Assembly: GCA_963931865.1 (NCBI GenBank)
Contig: OZ007517.1
Coordinates: 6,337,707 to 6,401,706, forward strand
Source: Axinella damicornis
Lineage: Eukaryota; Porifera; Demospongiae; Axinellida; Axinellidae
DNA length: 64,000 nt
Reading direction: 5' to 3'
Within the stretch, counting starts at the first letter, position 1; every line of letters begins with the position of its first letter. Below the pieces are notes generated by a model. It searched no databases. It was not told the DNA's origin and was given only the letters and a program-made list of their open reading frames with translations. Below are positions 1-11,659 of this stretch, one piece after another. The translations under genes were made by a program, and so were the position numbers.

Positions 1-123
1 TACAAGAGGATGCAATCGGGGAGCAGCAGCTCTGCAAAGAGAGCTTTCCAGCGCCGGATTACTCACGTAGGCAAAAAAGGGGGGCCGGAAGTAGCTGAGT
101 GAGCGAATCGAGCGAAGCTACTT
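1..123 (+). repeat. 3' end of minisatellite element (family R)
   Basis: This is the 3' part of a dispersed family also seen near 32.0-33.3, 39.0-39.4 and 43.1-45.3 kb. It shows one GGGAGCAGCAG-type unit, the AGAGAGCTNTCC segment, a conserved GGATTACTCACGTAGGC block and a terminal hairpin (GAAGTAGCT ... AGCTACTT) ending at GT. The rest lies outside the window. The family assignment rests on direct comparison with the other copies; the element class is inferred. Confidence 0.8.
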
Positions 124-745
124 GTGGTTAATTAAGTGGCACTTGGAATAATCAGAAGCACCAAGCAGAGGATGGAAATTGAATAAGTGATGTCCAAAGA
201 TGGCACCCTGGAGGACACTGCCTTCACTCTGACAAGGAGTCCTAATATCGTTGCAATTGAAAACTTCAAGATGAGAGCAAGGTATTCTGACAATACCAAG
301 GCTATTGAAAATGGCAGCCATAGAGTATAGCATGACGCTGTTCTGTGAAGCACACACCCACTGGTGTGATTTTGCCAGAGGTTCTAGCACTGCTGTTTGG
401 GTTGTTGAAATCACCCGAAAACTGCGACATTCACACAGCCATCTTTTCACAGGTGCATGTGAAAACAGATGAATCACAATCTTAATCTTCTGGTGTTCAT
501 TCTGGCCTAAAAGTGGCAGGACAACTGGACAGTTGGCATTGTACGTAGGTCATGTTGCTGGTGTAAACAACTCACAAGCACTTTTGATCTGTAGTTTAAG
601 GGCTAATGAAATCAGCAGGCTACAGAGAGAGCTACAAATACTGAGAGTAAGTGCAGGTACGTATAGTACCCACTCCCAAACATCGAACATTTCACCCTGA
701 TCAGTATACAATTGCTGCAGTGATACAAAATTTTCCTGTTAACAT
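118..745. other. Intergenic, one open frame of unclear meaning
   Basis: A 119-codon open frame runs on the minus strand (477 to 118). It has no motif I recognise, no clear splice borders and no similarity to anything else in the window, so I do not call it a gene. The rest of the stretch shows no repeat or gene. Confidence 0.3.
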
Positions 746-2292
746 TAGGAGGACAAGGGAAGGTTACAGGCGGAGGTGGGAGCCAACTTCCAAGAAAGGC
801 ACCCTGAGGATATGACCCGACCCTCAAAGACCTCAACCATGCTATCTGGCGTGCGCAGTACCCCTGTGGCTACTCGACTACATGGGGCCAAAGTCTTCTC
901 GGTCCTGGATGAAAGCAAGGCTTTCTGGCATATCGAGCTAGAGGAACCATCACCATTCCTGACAACATTCCACACTCCATTCGGATGCTACCGCTGGAAG
1001 TGCATACCCTTTGGTATTAGCTCGGTGCCGTACACCTCAGCTGATTGAAGGGGTGGAGGTTGTTGTGGACGATTTTGTGACAGTCAGCTAGAGGAAGTCA
1101 CGAGAGGAAGCGCTAAACCACCACCAATACCTGGATGCTTTCCTCCAGAGATGCACAGCCCAGGGAATTAAGCTGAATGCAGAGAACGTGAGGCTCAGGT
1201 TGAGCAAGGTACCATTCATTGGGCATGTTGTGACAGACCAGGGTCTGTGTGTAGACCCAGCAAAAGTCCATGCCACTATTGACATGCCACCACCCAAAGA
1301 TGTTGCGGGAGTGTAATGACTCCTGGAATGGTCCAATACTTCCTCCCCCATCTCTCATACATGACAAATCCACTGAGAGAACTCCCACAGAAGGAGACAG
1401 AGTGGATCTGGGACCAACCACAGCAGGGGGTTCCAGAGACTTTGAAGCAGGCTGCGGCAAGCGCTTCCGTTTTGCGCAATTACAACCTCAAAGAAGAAGT
1501 GTGATGCATCTTGGTGCTGCCATGATGCAGGATGGCCAGCCAGTTGCCTACACATCAAGGGCATTAACACCAGCAGAAAACCAGGTGTGCTCAGATTGAG
1601 AAAGAGCTGTTCGCCATTGTATATGTAATGGCATGTTGTGATAGTCGTATCTTAATTAGCACGTTGTATAATATATTATGATGTATTGAATACCTGTTTA
1701 GTCCAGTTTTTCGTGTCTGTCTACTGCTCACCAGCTATCTGTCCTTGTACACACTGTACTATAAATGCCGTATATCTTCAGAGTTGATGAGTTGTTGAGT
1801 TCTTGCCAAATAAGAGAATGCTCCGCCAAGTGCGCGCCGTTGGCTACATATACACATTCAACCAAGTTGATACCTACATATATACAGTGTGCATGTATGA
1901 CAGAAAGGAAGTGAATGTGGAGACAGATCTCCAGCCACTAGATATGATCTCACAACAGTGTGCCAAAACAATTGCAGAGGACGCTGCCCCAGAAGTACGT
2001 ACAGTCTGGGGGTACACTACAAGAAAGCAAGCAGATTGATGTACCTGGCAACTCATCCATTTGAAAGAGTCACTGATTCCATAAAAGGCGAGGATGCTCC
2101 AACAGCTGGCCTGGAGACAAACGTGTCCATCGAACCAAGGCCAGATAGTCCGAGCCCCTCAGAGCCCCCACGTGACACCCCAGACCAGACACCAGTTGGC
2201 CTGGACTCACACCACAAGCCCCATGTCGATCTGGGAGAGCTTGGAAGCCACCAGACTGGATCACAAAGTACGTTCCTTCGTACGTAAGTTAC
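746..2292 (+). pseudogene. Decayed Ty3/gypsy retrotransposon pol
   Basis: Fragments in several frames follow gypsy pol order. A reverse transcriptase core (LDESKAFWHIEL, then FHTPFGCYRWKCIPFGISS) is followed near 1058-1080 by a VVVDDF catalytic block in another frame, a thumb/connection piece (GIKLNAENVRLRLSKVPFIGH), and an RNase H start (HLGAAMMQDGQPVAYTSRAL) near 1505. A second RNase H piece (VETDLQPLDMI) lies near 1915. The typical pol C-terminal tail (RSGRAWKPPDWITKYV) ends near 2285. Stops and frame changes occur between almost every block, part of the integrase region is missing, and no LTRs were found. It is an inactive remnant. Confidence 0.85.
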
Positions 2293-2313
2293 CACCACAT
2301 CCACGCACATGTA

Positions 2314-3173
2314 CAGCACAGATCACAGCTAAGTTAACACACTCGCGCGTGTGACTCACGAGTTAGTAGGCGCGTACACGCGAGTGACGAGCTCCGCCCT
2401 CGCGTGTGACTCACGAGTACTCGTATATACTCGTACTCGTATATACTCGTACTCGTATATACTCGTACTCGTCGAGTACACGTGAACAGAACACGAGTGA
2501 CCTTTTGAGTGACCTTTTAGTGAAGACGGAAGCGAGTACCGAGAGAGAACCAGGACGAAAGAGGACGAAAGAGAGCAGAGATAGTTGCGAGTTATAGCAC
2601 GAACGAGACAGCATGGGGCGCATGAGTGCAGACACAAGGGCAAGGGTAGTGCGGGATGAAATACTAAGTGATTGTGTGCGGGACCGACGTTCGAGATGCT
2701 GAACAAAAGCGGTCATTTTCTTGGAAGACGCTGAAGTCTGCTGCTGCTTACTCTGCTGCTGGATGAGGGAGACCAATTGTGACTCATGACGCGAGCGCTA
2801 CTGCAGGTAACCACAGAACAAAGGCGGCATAAGCCTTTTCTTTGAACGGCCAATGCCGACTCAGCGCTGCTCAAACAGCACACAACAACGCTCAACATCT
2901 TAGCATGACTTTACTACGTTAGTTACAGAGCGGGAGAGTACTTACCAATCACCTGGAGCGGCATAAAGCCGTTTGACATCGCTGCCCGAGAAAGCAATAT
3001 AGAACGCGCACCCTCGCGAGTACACACACGCACTCACTAAAATGATTCGCGTGTTTACACTCGCGAGTACACGCAAATTTTTGCACCAGCACTCGCGTGT
3101 TGATTACTCGTCACACGCGTGTAAATCACACGCCACACGCGAGTATTTGTTAACTTAGCTGTGATCTGTACTG
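2314..3173. mobile_element. TA-flanked terminal inverted repeat element
   Basis: Both ends carry an inverted repeat of about 27 bp (CAGYACAGATCACAGCTAAG continuing to GTTAAC), flanked by TA on each side (2312-2313 and 3174-3175), as expected for Tc1/mariner-type insertion. The inside has ACTCGTAT microsatellite (about 2415-2475) and further CGCGAGT/ACTCGCG inverted motifs but no transposase frame, so it is non-autonomous. The superfamily is inferred from the TA duplication and the CAGT end. Confidence 0.65.
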
Positions 3174-3174
3174 T

Positions 3175-4670
3175 AGTTGTAGCACCTGTCCCTTCGAGTT
3201 ATATAGATGCATGTAAATTCTGTTTCAGATCAGATGTCTTATAGAGAGATGTCACGAGTAGCATATGGCATGAGTCACTACTGTATTGTAATCTCACGCT
3301 CACGTGTGTGACGTAAGTCATCTGGACAAGATTAATCATTTGAATGCTGCTTTATGCTCGCAACCGAGATACACAATTCGTTACACAAGGGGAAAGAGAG
3401 ATGTGAAGAAAACAATCCATTTGTAATACAAGTGATGAGAGCTTACTGTCCACATAGGTGAAGTGTAGGAATAAGAATGTCAAGCCAATTGATAAAATCC
3501 TCATTCCCATACTCTAAGCAGGAATGGGAATAGCTTGAGAATATGTCTACAAGACTATGTCACTGTTTCCATGCACACCAGCTTAATACTAGCCTCATTC
3601 CCATACTGCGAATTGTGAATCTGACATGGGTGCTGGGAAGGAGGTTATACACCACTACTACTCCACCCACCTTCGTCTTTCGTTCTGTCCATCTTGCACA
3701 GTAATGACGGCGGAGAGGGGTCAAACTGACATGCCAATGACAACCGCTCTTTGAACTCCGTCAGGTATGTCGGGTGGTAGGGCAGTCATACTGAGTGTGT
3801 GTATGAGGTGTGTTGAGTGAAGGAGAGAGAGAGCGAGAATGAAGTAAAGACTGTGCATACACAACTCCATAAAACGGAGCAGCCATATACATGGACACTA
3901 GCCTCGTTACCAGGCCACGCCCCACTCTTTGTACTGCAAGCAACATAAGCTGAGGTGTGGCCTGGGAATGAGGCTGCATCTTTGAAGCATCCCATCGGCC
4001 ATGTGATATTGACAAGCCGATAATGAGTGGTGAATTAATTATCACAATTGCAGGCTACCTTGATGTCCTCTCCAGCGGATTCAACTTGCCAGCACCAGCC
4101 ACAGCCCCAATCCCCTCCTCCCCCACATTGCCGGTTGCTATGGTGAATCCCCCCATCCCTCCTACGAGGGAGGGAGAGTGGAACCCACTCCAGGGGCTGC
4201 CGTAGGTGAGCTTCTTGGCGCCACCTCCCCCAGTGCTGCCACCCATGGAGAACCAAAACATGCCTATGAGTATTGCACCTTTGTTGGTGGTGCAAATTTT
4301 GGGGTGGGAAGGGCTGAGGGGGAATGGGGAGGAGGGGAGACATTGCCTAGACACTCTATGGCCCAATGTGCTTCATACATGATTCCATTTTTAGGAAAAC
4401 AAATTGTGTAGGAACCCCCGCCTGTCTACAGCATGCATCATTGCACATGTACAAGACACAGAAAGAGATTACAGTCTACTTACCTCTCAAAACACTCCAC
4501 AGCTTCTGCTGGATCAGAACTGCTGAAAGTGGAGCGATCAGCGTGAGATACCTGCACAGGGTGAAGGAGTGTGATACGGTGATGGTACATGTATGTGTGA
4601 CTACACAGTATGTTCCGTCCTTCGACAAAACTGCCATGTAGTTGGTTGAAGGGTGTTACATGTACATACA
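3175..4670. other. Mostly featureless intergenic stretch
   Basis: It contains a short TAGCCTCG-type palindrome (about 3900-3985), related to the 9-bp-duplication family but with no convincing target duplication, and an isolated CATTCCCATACT pair near 3510 and 3600. A Gly/Pro-rich frame at 4055-4366 (minus) may be an exon: the opposite strand has an AG border at about 4050. I cannot name it and do not call a gene. Confidence 0.4.
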
Positions 4671-5175
4671 GCATCGGAGGACCAGCTGTCGCCCCAGACA
4701 AGCAGTCCTTGCAGACACGTGGTCCTAGGAACTGAGAACAGAAGTCCCCTCGGACGCACAGTCCTAGAACCAGATGTCCCCCTGGAGCAACAGTCTTAGG
4801 ACCAGATGTCCCCCCACCCCATTCGAAGTTGGACTGTCACAGATTGAGTATGATCACATGTCAACTGATATCCAATCAGTTCTTCCAAGAACCACGGCCA
4901 CATTATTCAGCACAAGTGCATCAAGCACTTTCGGGACATACATGTGCTTGTAATTGCTTGGTACAAACGTTTTATTGCATTGCTGCTGAAACTTCCCGTT
5001 GGGAGGGGAGCTTGCAAAATCGTTGAACAAATGGTAGCATATAGTCATTATGGGGGACAGCTGGTCCTAAGGAGAAGCGTGGTCCTACATGTAGGGCTAG
5101 CTATCCAAGGGGACAAGGGGAGGGGGACATCCAGTCCTAGGACTACACGTCCAGGGGGGAGAATTCATGGGGGAA
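4670..5175. mobile_element. Inverted-repeat element with GTCCTAGGAC subrepeats
   Basis: The left side carries repeated blocks of the form GTCCTAGGACCAGATGTCCCCC (near 4675-4815); the right side (5050-5170) carries the same blocks inverted. Similar blocks recur at about 40015-40150. There is no coding capacity for a transposase. Boundaries are approximate because the subrepeats blur the ends. Confidence 0.5.
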
Positions 5176-5757
5176 GTACTCCATGGTCACCTATTCCCAT
5201 TCCAGCTTGCCATGCAAGTTTTGAACAAAAATTACAACCCGTGCAATGCCACATTCCATCACCGCCTCCGTCCATTCTAATTTGTGCTCAAATTTTTGGT
5301 TACTAAGCAACAGACAACAAGCCCACACTCCTCCCCTACATGTGGTCAAGCTGTATAATTATGGACATAAGAAACCAACTTACGAAGAGACCAAAGTCAT
5401 GTTTCCTGGGGATACACAGTAAGCCACACCCACTTTTATAACCGTAAGGGTTGTGAGTTTAAAAAATAGATATTAAAGTCCATGTAGACTCTATATCTTG
5501 GTGCTCACATTGTGCAGAGTGCGGTGACGGTGGTGTTGGTCGTGGTCTCCATGTCAATGGAGCTGGTGATGAGAAGCTCCTTCAGAGAATGTGCGCTTGG
5601 GACACCACCCCTGTATACTGCAGGGGAATCCTTCAGTGCATATGTGTACATGCATGTTGGGAGATGGTGCACCAATGTGGACGTGGTGGTGGTGGTGCGT
5701 GTGGTTGGGGGGGGGGGGGGGGTGGGGGTTATCATGGTTATTAAGCTCATGATACAT

Positions 5758-5819
5758 GTACGGAGGTAGTCTCGCGGGGCCAGACGTGTGGGTCTGGCCC
5801 CGCGAGACTAGTACGGAGG
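5758..5819. mobile_element. 44-bp palindromic element with perfect 9-bp TSD
   Basis: The element (5767-5810) starts TAGTCTCGCGGGGCCAGAC and ends with its exact inverse, leaving only about 6 bp of loop. GTACGGAGG is duplicated perfectly on both sides (5758-5766 and 5811-5819). A 9-bp duplication is typical of Mutator-like transposons, so this looks like a MULE-type MITE reduced to its terminal repeats. Confidence 0.8.
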
Positions 5820-5921
5820 TACCTCACTCACCGCATATTTCTTCGTCTCTAGGGCGCTCCTAATGCTCCCCAATAGCTGTTCCTCTCTGGTAGTCGTCTG
5901 GTATAGTCATCTGCAACGTAG

Positions 5922-6556
5922 ACATCGATATCGCACAACAGCGTCGTCAACGAGCTCCTCAGCAAGCCGGAGTTTTCGAGACATTACGTTCCTGATCTCT
6001 TTGGTCCAGTCCAGCTGCTGAAGCTTTTCACGAAGCTGCTCATAGTGTCCCAGATCAGTGAAGAGGAGTACCTGATGCCTTGTCTTCTACCAGTAACAGA
6101 GGAGCCCTCTGTTCTCTCTCCAAGCAGCAGTGTCCCTTCCCTGCTGTTTTACTTTCCCCACAGTCCTCCAGTTGGAGTGTACTGTGGTCTTGTGGCGTAC
6201 CTCCTTTCTCGTGCCAAATGGAAGCTGCTCTTTGATACTAGCACTAATTGTCCAGCCAGAGTTGACCGAAACACCATCGAGTTTGAAGTCCCTGGAGGTC
6301 TTCCTGGAAGAATCATACTCACCGATTCCTTCTCGACCTATTTCCAGGTGAGAATTCAACTCCCAGCAGCCACAATTTGCTTCAGAGCTGTATCCAGAAG
6401 TGTGTCCGCCAATTCGGGAAGCGATCATCGCAGGGTTGCGCAGTGCATCGAGCACCCTCCACTACAATAATTCCGTGCCGCAGGATGCCTTCTTCTGTTC
6501 AGGTGAACACAGTTCTACTGCTACACCTGCAGCAAGCTTATTCCAATTAATGCTCA
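5922..6556 (+). pseudogene. COR-domain-like (ROCO family) fragment, frameshifted
   Basis: One frame reads NELLSKPEFSRHYVPDLFG ... VSQISEEEYLMPCLLP, then SSVPSLLFYFPHSPPVGVYC, LVAYLLSRAKWKLLF and RIILTDSFSTYFQVRI. This pattern is known to me from the C-terminal COR half of expanded ROCO GTPase-like proteins in sponges and cnidarians. At about 6380 the frame moves by one base and continues as YPEVCPPIREAIIAGLRSAS and NNSVPQDAFFCSGEH to about 6556, so the locus carries an indel. The upstream Roc GTPase part is not visible. The family call is from memory of the pattern and is moderately secure. Confidence 0.6.
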
Positions 6557-6818
6557 CTAGTCATTAGCTGCCCACGTGCGCGCCTGTTGTTGAGCTCGAG
6601 CATGAGCGAGCCGTATGAATGGCGGAGTCAACAATTGAGGAGCACCATGAAAGTAGGGGAAACTAGTAAGGAACACTCTGCAAGCCACTGGCGGTTTGGC
6701 TACTCCTGGAGTGCATGGCTGCTATATAAAGCCACAGTAAGTTGTATGATGAACTTTGAACTCGTACATGTACATGTACATGCATGGAACAGAAATTAGG
6801 ACTCTATGAGACGATGGA

Positions 6819-6887
6819 AGCGTCGCCTAGTCTCGGAACCAGACCCTCCCCCGCACGAAGGGTCTGGTTCCGAGACTAAGCGTCGCC
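6819..6887. mobile_element. 51-bp palindromic element with perfect 9-bp TSD
   Basis: TAGTCTCGGAACCAGACCCT at 6828 is mirrored by its inverse ending at 6878. AGCGTCGCC is duplicated exactly at 6819-6827 and 6879-6887. It shares the TAGTCTCG terminus with the element at 5767 but has a different inner arm, so the two are separate insertions of related sequences. Confidence 0.8.
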
Positions 6888-7117
6888 ATCTTGCAGGCCT
6901 GCAAGTATAGCTACCTCGCTTCTACAGAGAACTCGCATGAGGCCACTCCCATAGTCACAGCTGTGACAGCGAGTCAAAAAGGCTTTACTGAGCTGATTTT
7001 GGCCATTGACCATGCATACAGTAACGGAGCGGATTTCCGGACACGGCCCCAGCTTTTGCTCTCTAGGAACAGTTTTTTTGCTAACAACTGCTTAGCATTG
7101 GTTTGAATGTAGGGTAT

Positions 7118-7585
7118 GCATGCGCGCTAGTCTAGCGGGCTAGCCCCTCGAATTTTCCCCAGCACGGATCGACTCACGTGACCGCACGGGGGAAAAAGAG
7201 GGTCTAGAACTTTGGACCACTTTGCTTGGGCTCTACTCGAAATCGGGTAGAGCCAATCAGATTGCAGCTGTCACGTGGTGATCTTTCAAATCGCTTGGTA
7301 CAAGCGTTGAGGACTGTCTGAAGTTGCCTGCGATTGCTGTTCTCCTACACAACGACCAAACAGACAGAAGTACAAGCAGCCAACGAGGTTAGCGGGCCGG
7401 AATCGACTGACTGCAGTTGCACTAATATTGTGACGTAAACGGACATGTTGTAAGCTTAATTGCATTCTTTCATACCAAGTAAAGTGGTCCAAAGTTTCTA
7501 GACCTTACTTCTCCGCGCGCGCATACTGAAAGTGATCGCGCGCTGGAGAAAGCGAAGGGCTAGCTTGTTAGACTAGCATGCGCAC
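7118..7585. mobile_element. 448-bp inverted-repeat element, 9-10 bp TSD
   Basis: The ends (7128 TAGTCTAGCGGGCTAGCCC; 7575 inverse) are imperfect inverted repeats. A second inner inverted pair (GTCTAGAACTTTGGACCAC and its inverse near 7475-7505) extends the arms. The flanks GCATGCGCGC and GCATGCGCAC agree at 9 of 10 positions. No transposase is encoded. It probably belongs with the other TAG-ended elements here. Confidence 0.65.
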
Positions 7586-8301
7586 TTACCACAATTTGGA
7601 AGAATTGCTAATGAAGGTAGCTGTTGGTGAAGGCCGGGTAGAAAGTCCTTGCCCAGGAGCGGCCGGAGGTGAGTCTTGAAGGCTACAACAGCGGTTTTAT
7701 CAAACGGCTATACTTTTCATGGGGTAGAGAATGCATGTAATTAATTGGCAATGGACGAAAGTGATTCGCCTACACGAAATCAAGACTGCTAAGCTCAGCA
7801 CATCGGATTTTTGCCAAGTGTCACCAGGCCCACTTCCGCGTTCCATGTGTGGGCCAGGGTACGAGGCTAGTTGAACCCCATGCAGCTGTCTGCTGTTCAG
7901 TGTACAGGTGTACTCACATGTGTACCAATCTGGTTCCACATGTGATCCAGCGTTGATTCTCTCTTAATTCCTGTGTCATGTCACACACTCTAATACCGAA
8001 GGATGTGCTGTCATTATTTCATCATTGGATGCTGCATATATTCCTGAGGCAAAATATGTTGGTACGTCTGCATTGAATATGATGGCAGTTTACATTTTAA
8101 GTATTGTTGATCCTGCAAGCACTACATGTATGTCATAGACAACGTCTGCCTCACATGAGTTGGCAGTGAAATTTCCCCCGTTCGAAAACCTCTCCTTTGT
8201 TTGCAAGGCTTGGTATATTTGAACCCCAGCATCTTACTTGTGCGCCATGCTGTTCACCACGCCCCTCAATACACACACACTTGAAATCCACATGTATACA
8301 G

Positions 8302-9714
8302 GGTCCACCTTGCACCTCATCGCTCCAAGCTCCAATCATGCCACTCTTTGGACATGGAGTAAGACTTGCCACATTGCAGCTACATGTATAGCTCTGCCAT
8401 TGCAGCTAGCTCTGCTCTGGGTAGGCTCGTTCCCAGGCGGCATGGCCTGGGAATGGGGCTCTGCTCCGAGGTTCCATTCATATTATATTTCCCCTTTGCT
8501 ATGTATGGCTGGCTTCTGTATAGACCCATTGCACTTACGTCACGTTTTCCGTGGCATTTCTGCAGAAACCGCCATCTTGGAGTACCTTTGGCTTCATGTG
8601 TGGCATCGATCAAAATGTGTCCTGCATCACTGGTAAGCGTTTACATAGCTCTAATAGCCTACAGATCAATCACATTTTGTTCAATTGAACACATACACAT
8701 GTACTAGAAGCATTGTTGGTGCATGACTGCATTTGCCAATATTGCCATAGAAGCTTAATTCTGTATGTATGCAACATTGCATACATGTACACATGCGTCA
8801 TATAGGGAGAAGTCCTGTCTGCCCGGTTCAGTCCGACTGGTGGTACTCTGGCCTCCGCGTCTTTTGACAGACTCATCTGTGAGTGACAGAGTACATGGAG
8901 GTGTCCATTACCTCACTCTGCTGTTGGCCCCTTGGCTATCCATGGCTTTATTCCCATTCCTAGATCTGTGGAATGTATGGAGACTGTGAAAACTTTGCTG
9001 TCATGAAGGGGCATAGCAGTGCCATCATGGAGATGCACTATTGCAAAGATGGAAGGTACATGTGTAAGTACCTGAACATTATGTCAGTTTAAAGGACTCG
9101 TGCAAAGTGCCTGTGTACATGTAGGTTCCTCCCTTCATCTTCTACCTCCTGCTCCTTCTAACCTCCCCATTCCTTCCTCCTTGTCCACATCGTCCTCCCC
9201 TCCTTCCTTCTCCCCTCCTCCTCCTCCACCCCTCCTCCTCCTCCCCTCCTCGTCCTCCTCCTCCTCCCCTCCTTCCTCCTCCTCCCCCACTTGTCATCCT
9301 TCCTCCTCCTCCTCCCCTCGTCATCCTTCCCTACTCCCCTCCTCCTCCCCTACATTGTATTTCTGCTTTCATCTTCCTCCTGCTCTCTGCTTCTCCTCCT
9401 TTTCCCCCTCCTCCTCTTCCTTCCCCTCCTCCCCATCCTCTTTGCCCTCCTCTCTTCCTCCTCCCTCCTCTCCTTGTCCCTCCTCTTCCCTTCTCCCATT
9501 CATACTCCTCCCACTCCCCCTGTCCCTTCCCCTCCCCTACCCATCGGTATGCTGTTCTCAGCATGAACAGACAAGACTGGTGCAGTGTGGGACTGTGAGG
9601 TTGGGGAGAGAGTGAGGAAGCTTAAGGGACATACTTCCTTCGTCAACACCTGTTGTCCCTCACGCCGCGGAGTGCAACATCTTGCCACTGGCTCTGATGT
9701 GGAACCATTATGAG
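8302..9714 (+). pseudogene. SNRNP40: U5 snRNP 40 kDa (SNRNP40)-like WD40 gene, exons 1-4 seen
   Basis: SNRNP40 is a WD40 protein of the spliceosomal U5 particle. Four colinear exons match it: 8302-8358 (TSSLQAPIMPLFGHG), 8806-8878 (GEVLSARFSPTGGTLASASF), 8964-9055 (start LWNV, then GDCENFAVMKGHSSAIMEMH) and 9548-9714 (MLFSA, TDKTGAVWDCEVGERVRKLK, GHTSFVNTCC, ATGSD). Exon borders are GT/AG except before 9548, where GG replaces AG. Damage: two bases are missing at WNV-YGD (about 8977), TGA interrupts MLFSA*TDKT, and one base is missing in the GSDDGT block near 9698. The intron before 9548 is filled by a 400-bp CCT-rich tract. A further exon lies at 17856-17908. The call is secure as homology; loss of function is inferred from the accumulated breaks. 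Confidence 0.85.
9127..9540 (+). repeat. CCT-rich pyrimidine tract in intron
   Basis: About 400 bp of almost pure C/T (irregular CCT and CCTT units) fills the intron between the third and fourth SNRNP40-like exons and ends only a few bases before the fourth. Translations of this tract are low-complexity and not genes. Confidence 0.9.
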
Positions 9715-10026
9715 GTAGGACTAGCCACATTCTCAGTGTGCTAAAGGAATGGATTGGAATGGAACCATCGATGTAGGTCTTCATAGCCACATTTCTAATA
9801 ATGTAGAGTTCGTAGCCACATTGCTAATGCTAATGAGTTGGCATGACAGGTTCATCATTCTCAGTGTGCTACTGGAATGGAACCATAGAATAAAGTAGGG
9901 CTTCTATAATGTAAGGCCCTATACTGGTATCCATATTGCACATTTTTCAAAATCTTCCCTAGCAGTTTTTGATAACAAACTTACTCTGGTCCCGCCCAAA
10001 TTTTCATTATGGTACAGAAAGGTTTG

Positions 10027-10190
10027 GGATATTATATCGCGTGAGTGATGTCATGGAGGAGAGAGCTTGATTGAATGTGGTTACACAAACTGCAAATATG
10101 ACAAGCCTGGGATATTTTATCACGTGAGTGATGTCATGGAGGAGAGAGCTTGATTGAATGTGGGTACACTAACTGCAAATATGCGACGCA
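10027..10190 (+). repeat. 84-bp tandem duplication (two copies)
   Basis: Two adjacent near-identical copies begin with GGGATATT and contain GTGAGTGATGTCATGGAGGA and AACTGCAAATATG. They differ at a few positions. No coding content. The surrounding intron (9715-10440) shows nothing else clear apart from AT-rich GATATT-type sequence at 10320-10410. Confidence 0.8.
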
Positions 10191-10439
10191 AAGCTGGCTT
10201 ATCAAAGCTCCCGACCAACAGCTGCACGGCGTTTGACAGTAGCAACACTTTACAGCCTCTCAGGGAACACTTGTAGCTCTAAACCTTGGACCAATCTGGC
10301 TATCCACTGGGGATGGGGGATATATCAATATTATCGTGATATTGAGATATTAAAAGCACTTCATAATTGTATCATGGTGGTTTTACACTATCGTCATATC
10401 GATATATTGTTACACTCCTGGTAGGCGGAAAATTGTGCC

Positions 10440-10735
10440 ACGTTTACACTCCTGGTAGGGGAAAAATTGTGCCGCGTAATGTAATGTAAATAGAATAACC
10501 TTTGACTACTGCACTGACACTCACATGCTTAAACTCACCGTGCTGGTGAAGTTGTGAGCGCTGTAATAAGTTCTTGTCTTCCCTTTAGACGCCATTGCTG
10601 TCTCGATCGACCGAGCATGGTCCTCACGTGACATGTGCATTAATCGGAATGAGCTGCAATACCCAGCTTGTGCAACCAGCGAGTTGTAACCAGTTGCAAC
10701 ACAGCTACCAGCAGTGTGGTTGCCCCTTGTAATAA
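10440..10735 (+). repeat. Dispersed repeat family S, copy 1
   Basis: It shares blocks with the copies at about 25785-26200 (inverted) and 29285-29625: CGAGCATGGTCCTC, CAGCGAGTTG, and GTGTGGTTGCCCCTTG at the end, plus an ACTCCTGGTAG motif near the ends. No open frame spans it. It behaves like a non-autonomous interspersed repeat of unknown class. Confidence 0.6.
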
Positions 10736-11475
10736 TATTAGGAGCCCATCATAGTCGTATATATTGTGATGGTTTTACATCTTTTCATTATCAGTGGGGC
10801 ATACTCCCATACAGAATGTACTGTCATGTTGCCATAATGTCACAGTACCTTTGCAGGTACCTAACATGCTCCTGTGACATACGTACATGTTACAAGGGTA
10901 ATGCAGATCTGTAACATGTATACGTATATTTATCATACACCTACGTTTGAATAATGTACAGCAGTCAATGGGAAAGCCTGGTACACAAGCGCAGTTGATA
11001 AAAACCCGTATTTTGTACAGTAGGTCACGTGACAAATTTGTATTAGTACTGTAGGTCACGCGAGAGATCCGTATTATGTACAGTAAGTCACGTGCGCTAC
11101 AGCAAATCTGTGATAGTTTCGTGTCAGAGACTAGCTGGTACTGACTACCTTTTGGGCTCCTGAAGAGGGCTGACTTACATCCCAGAAGTCGAGGTTGAAC
11201 TCATTCGTATACTCAGGCATCCCGTTTGAAATGGACCGTACAACTGCCAGTCATCAGCGTGGATCGACCGTACAGCTGCCAGTTATCGGCGTGGCTCCGC
11301 CTTGGGCTTGGTACGCAGGCCTTGTCGCCCAAGCGTTTGTAGCTTGCCGTACTAACGCGAAGGGTTGGCAACCAGAAATGAAAATATTGTCGTCAAGCAA
11401 GCTATGGTAACGCGCATTCGCTACGTTCATTGGTAGAGGAACATGCAATGAAATTCCAGGTTTGTATGATAAAAT
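10736..11475. other. Intron sequence without recognisable feature
   Basis: Unique-looking sequence within the large SNRNP40-like intron. CACGTGAC-type motifs recur at 11025-11095 in three imperfect tandem copies (TTTTGTACAGTAGGTCACGTG). I see no gene. Confidence 0.4.
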
Positions 11476-11476
11476 C

Positions 11477-11621
11477 AGTATCACCATAGTACCAAGCTAT
11501 ACCAGAAACATATCACTCATTTGTTGCCTTCGGCATTGTTACTCGTGCTTCGCACTCGTAACAATATTACGGCAACAAACTCGTGATATTTTCCGGTATA
11601 GCTTGGTACTATGGTGATACT
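11477..11621. mobile_element. 145-bp inverted-repeat element
   Basis: AGTATCACCATAGTACCAAG at 11477 continues as GCTATACC and is mirrored at the right end (11595-11621). An inner pair, GTTGCCTTCGGCATTGTTAC and its imperfect inverse, forms a second stem. It is a foldback MITE; target duplication not clear. Confidence 0.6.
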
Positions 11622-11659
11622 TATATAGTATTCTGTGTATTACAGACGAGAACAGTCAT

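Noticed and set aside
5505..5769. Open frames around 5505-5769
   Set aside because: Driven by a GT/GGT-rich stretch and a G run; no motif, no splice support that I can defend.
9100..9615. 171-codon plus frame rich in Ser/Pro
   Set aside because: It is the translation of the CCT tract between two SNRNP40-like exons; low complexity in every frame.
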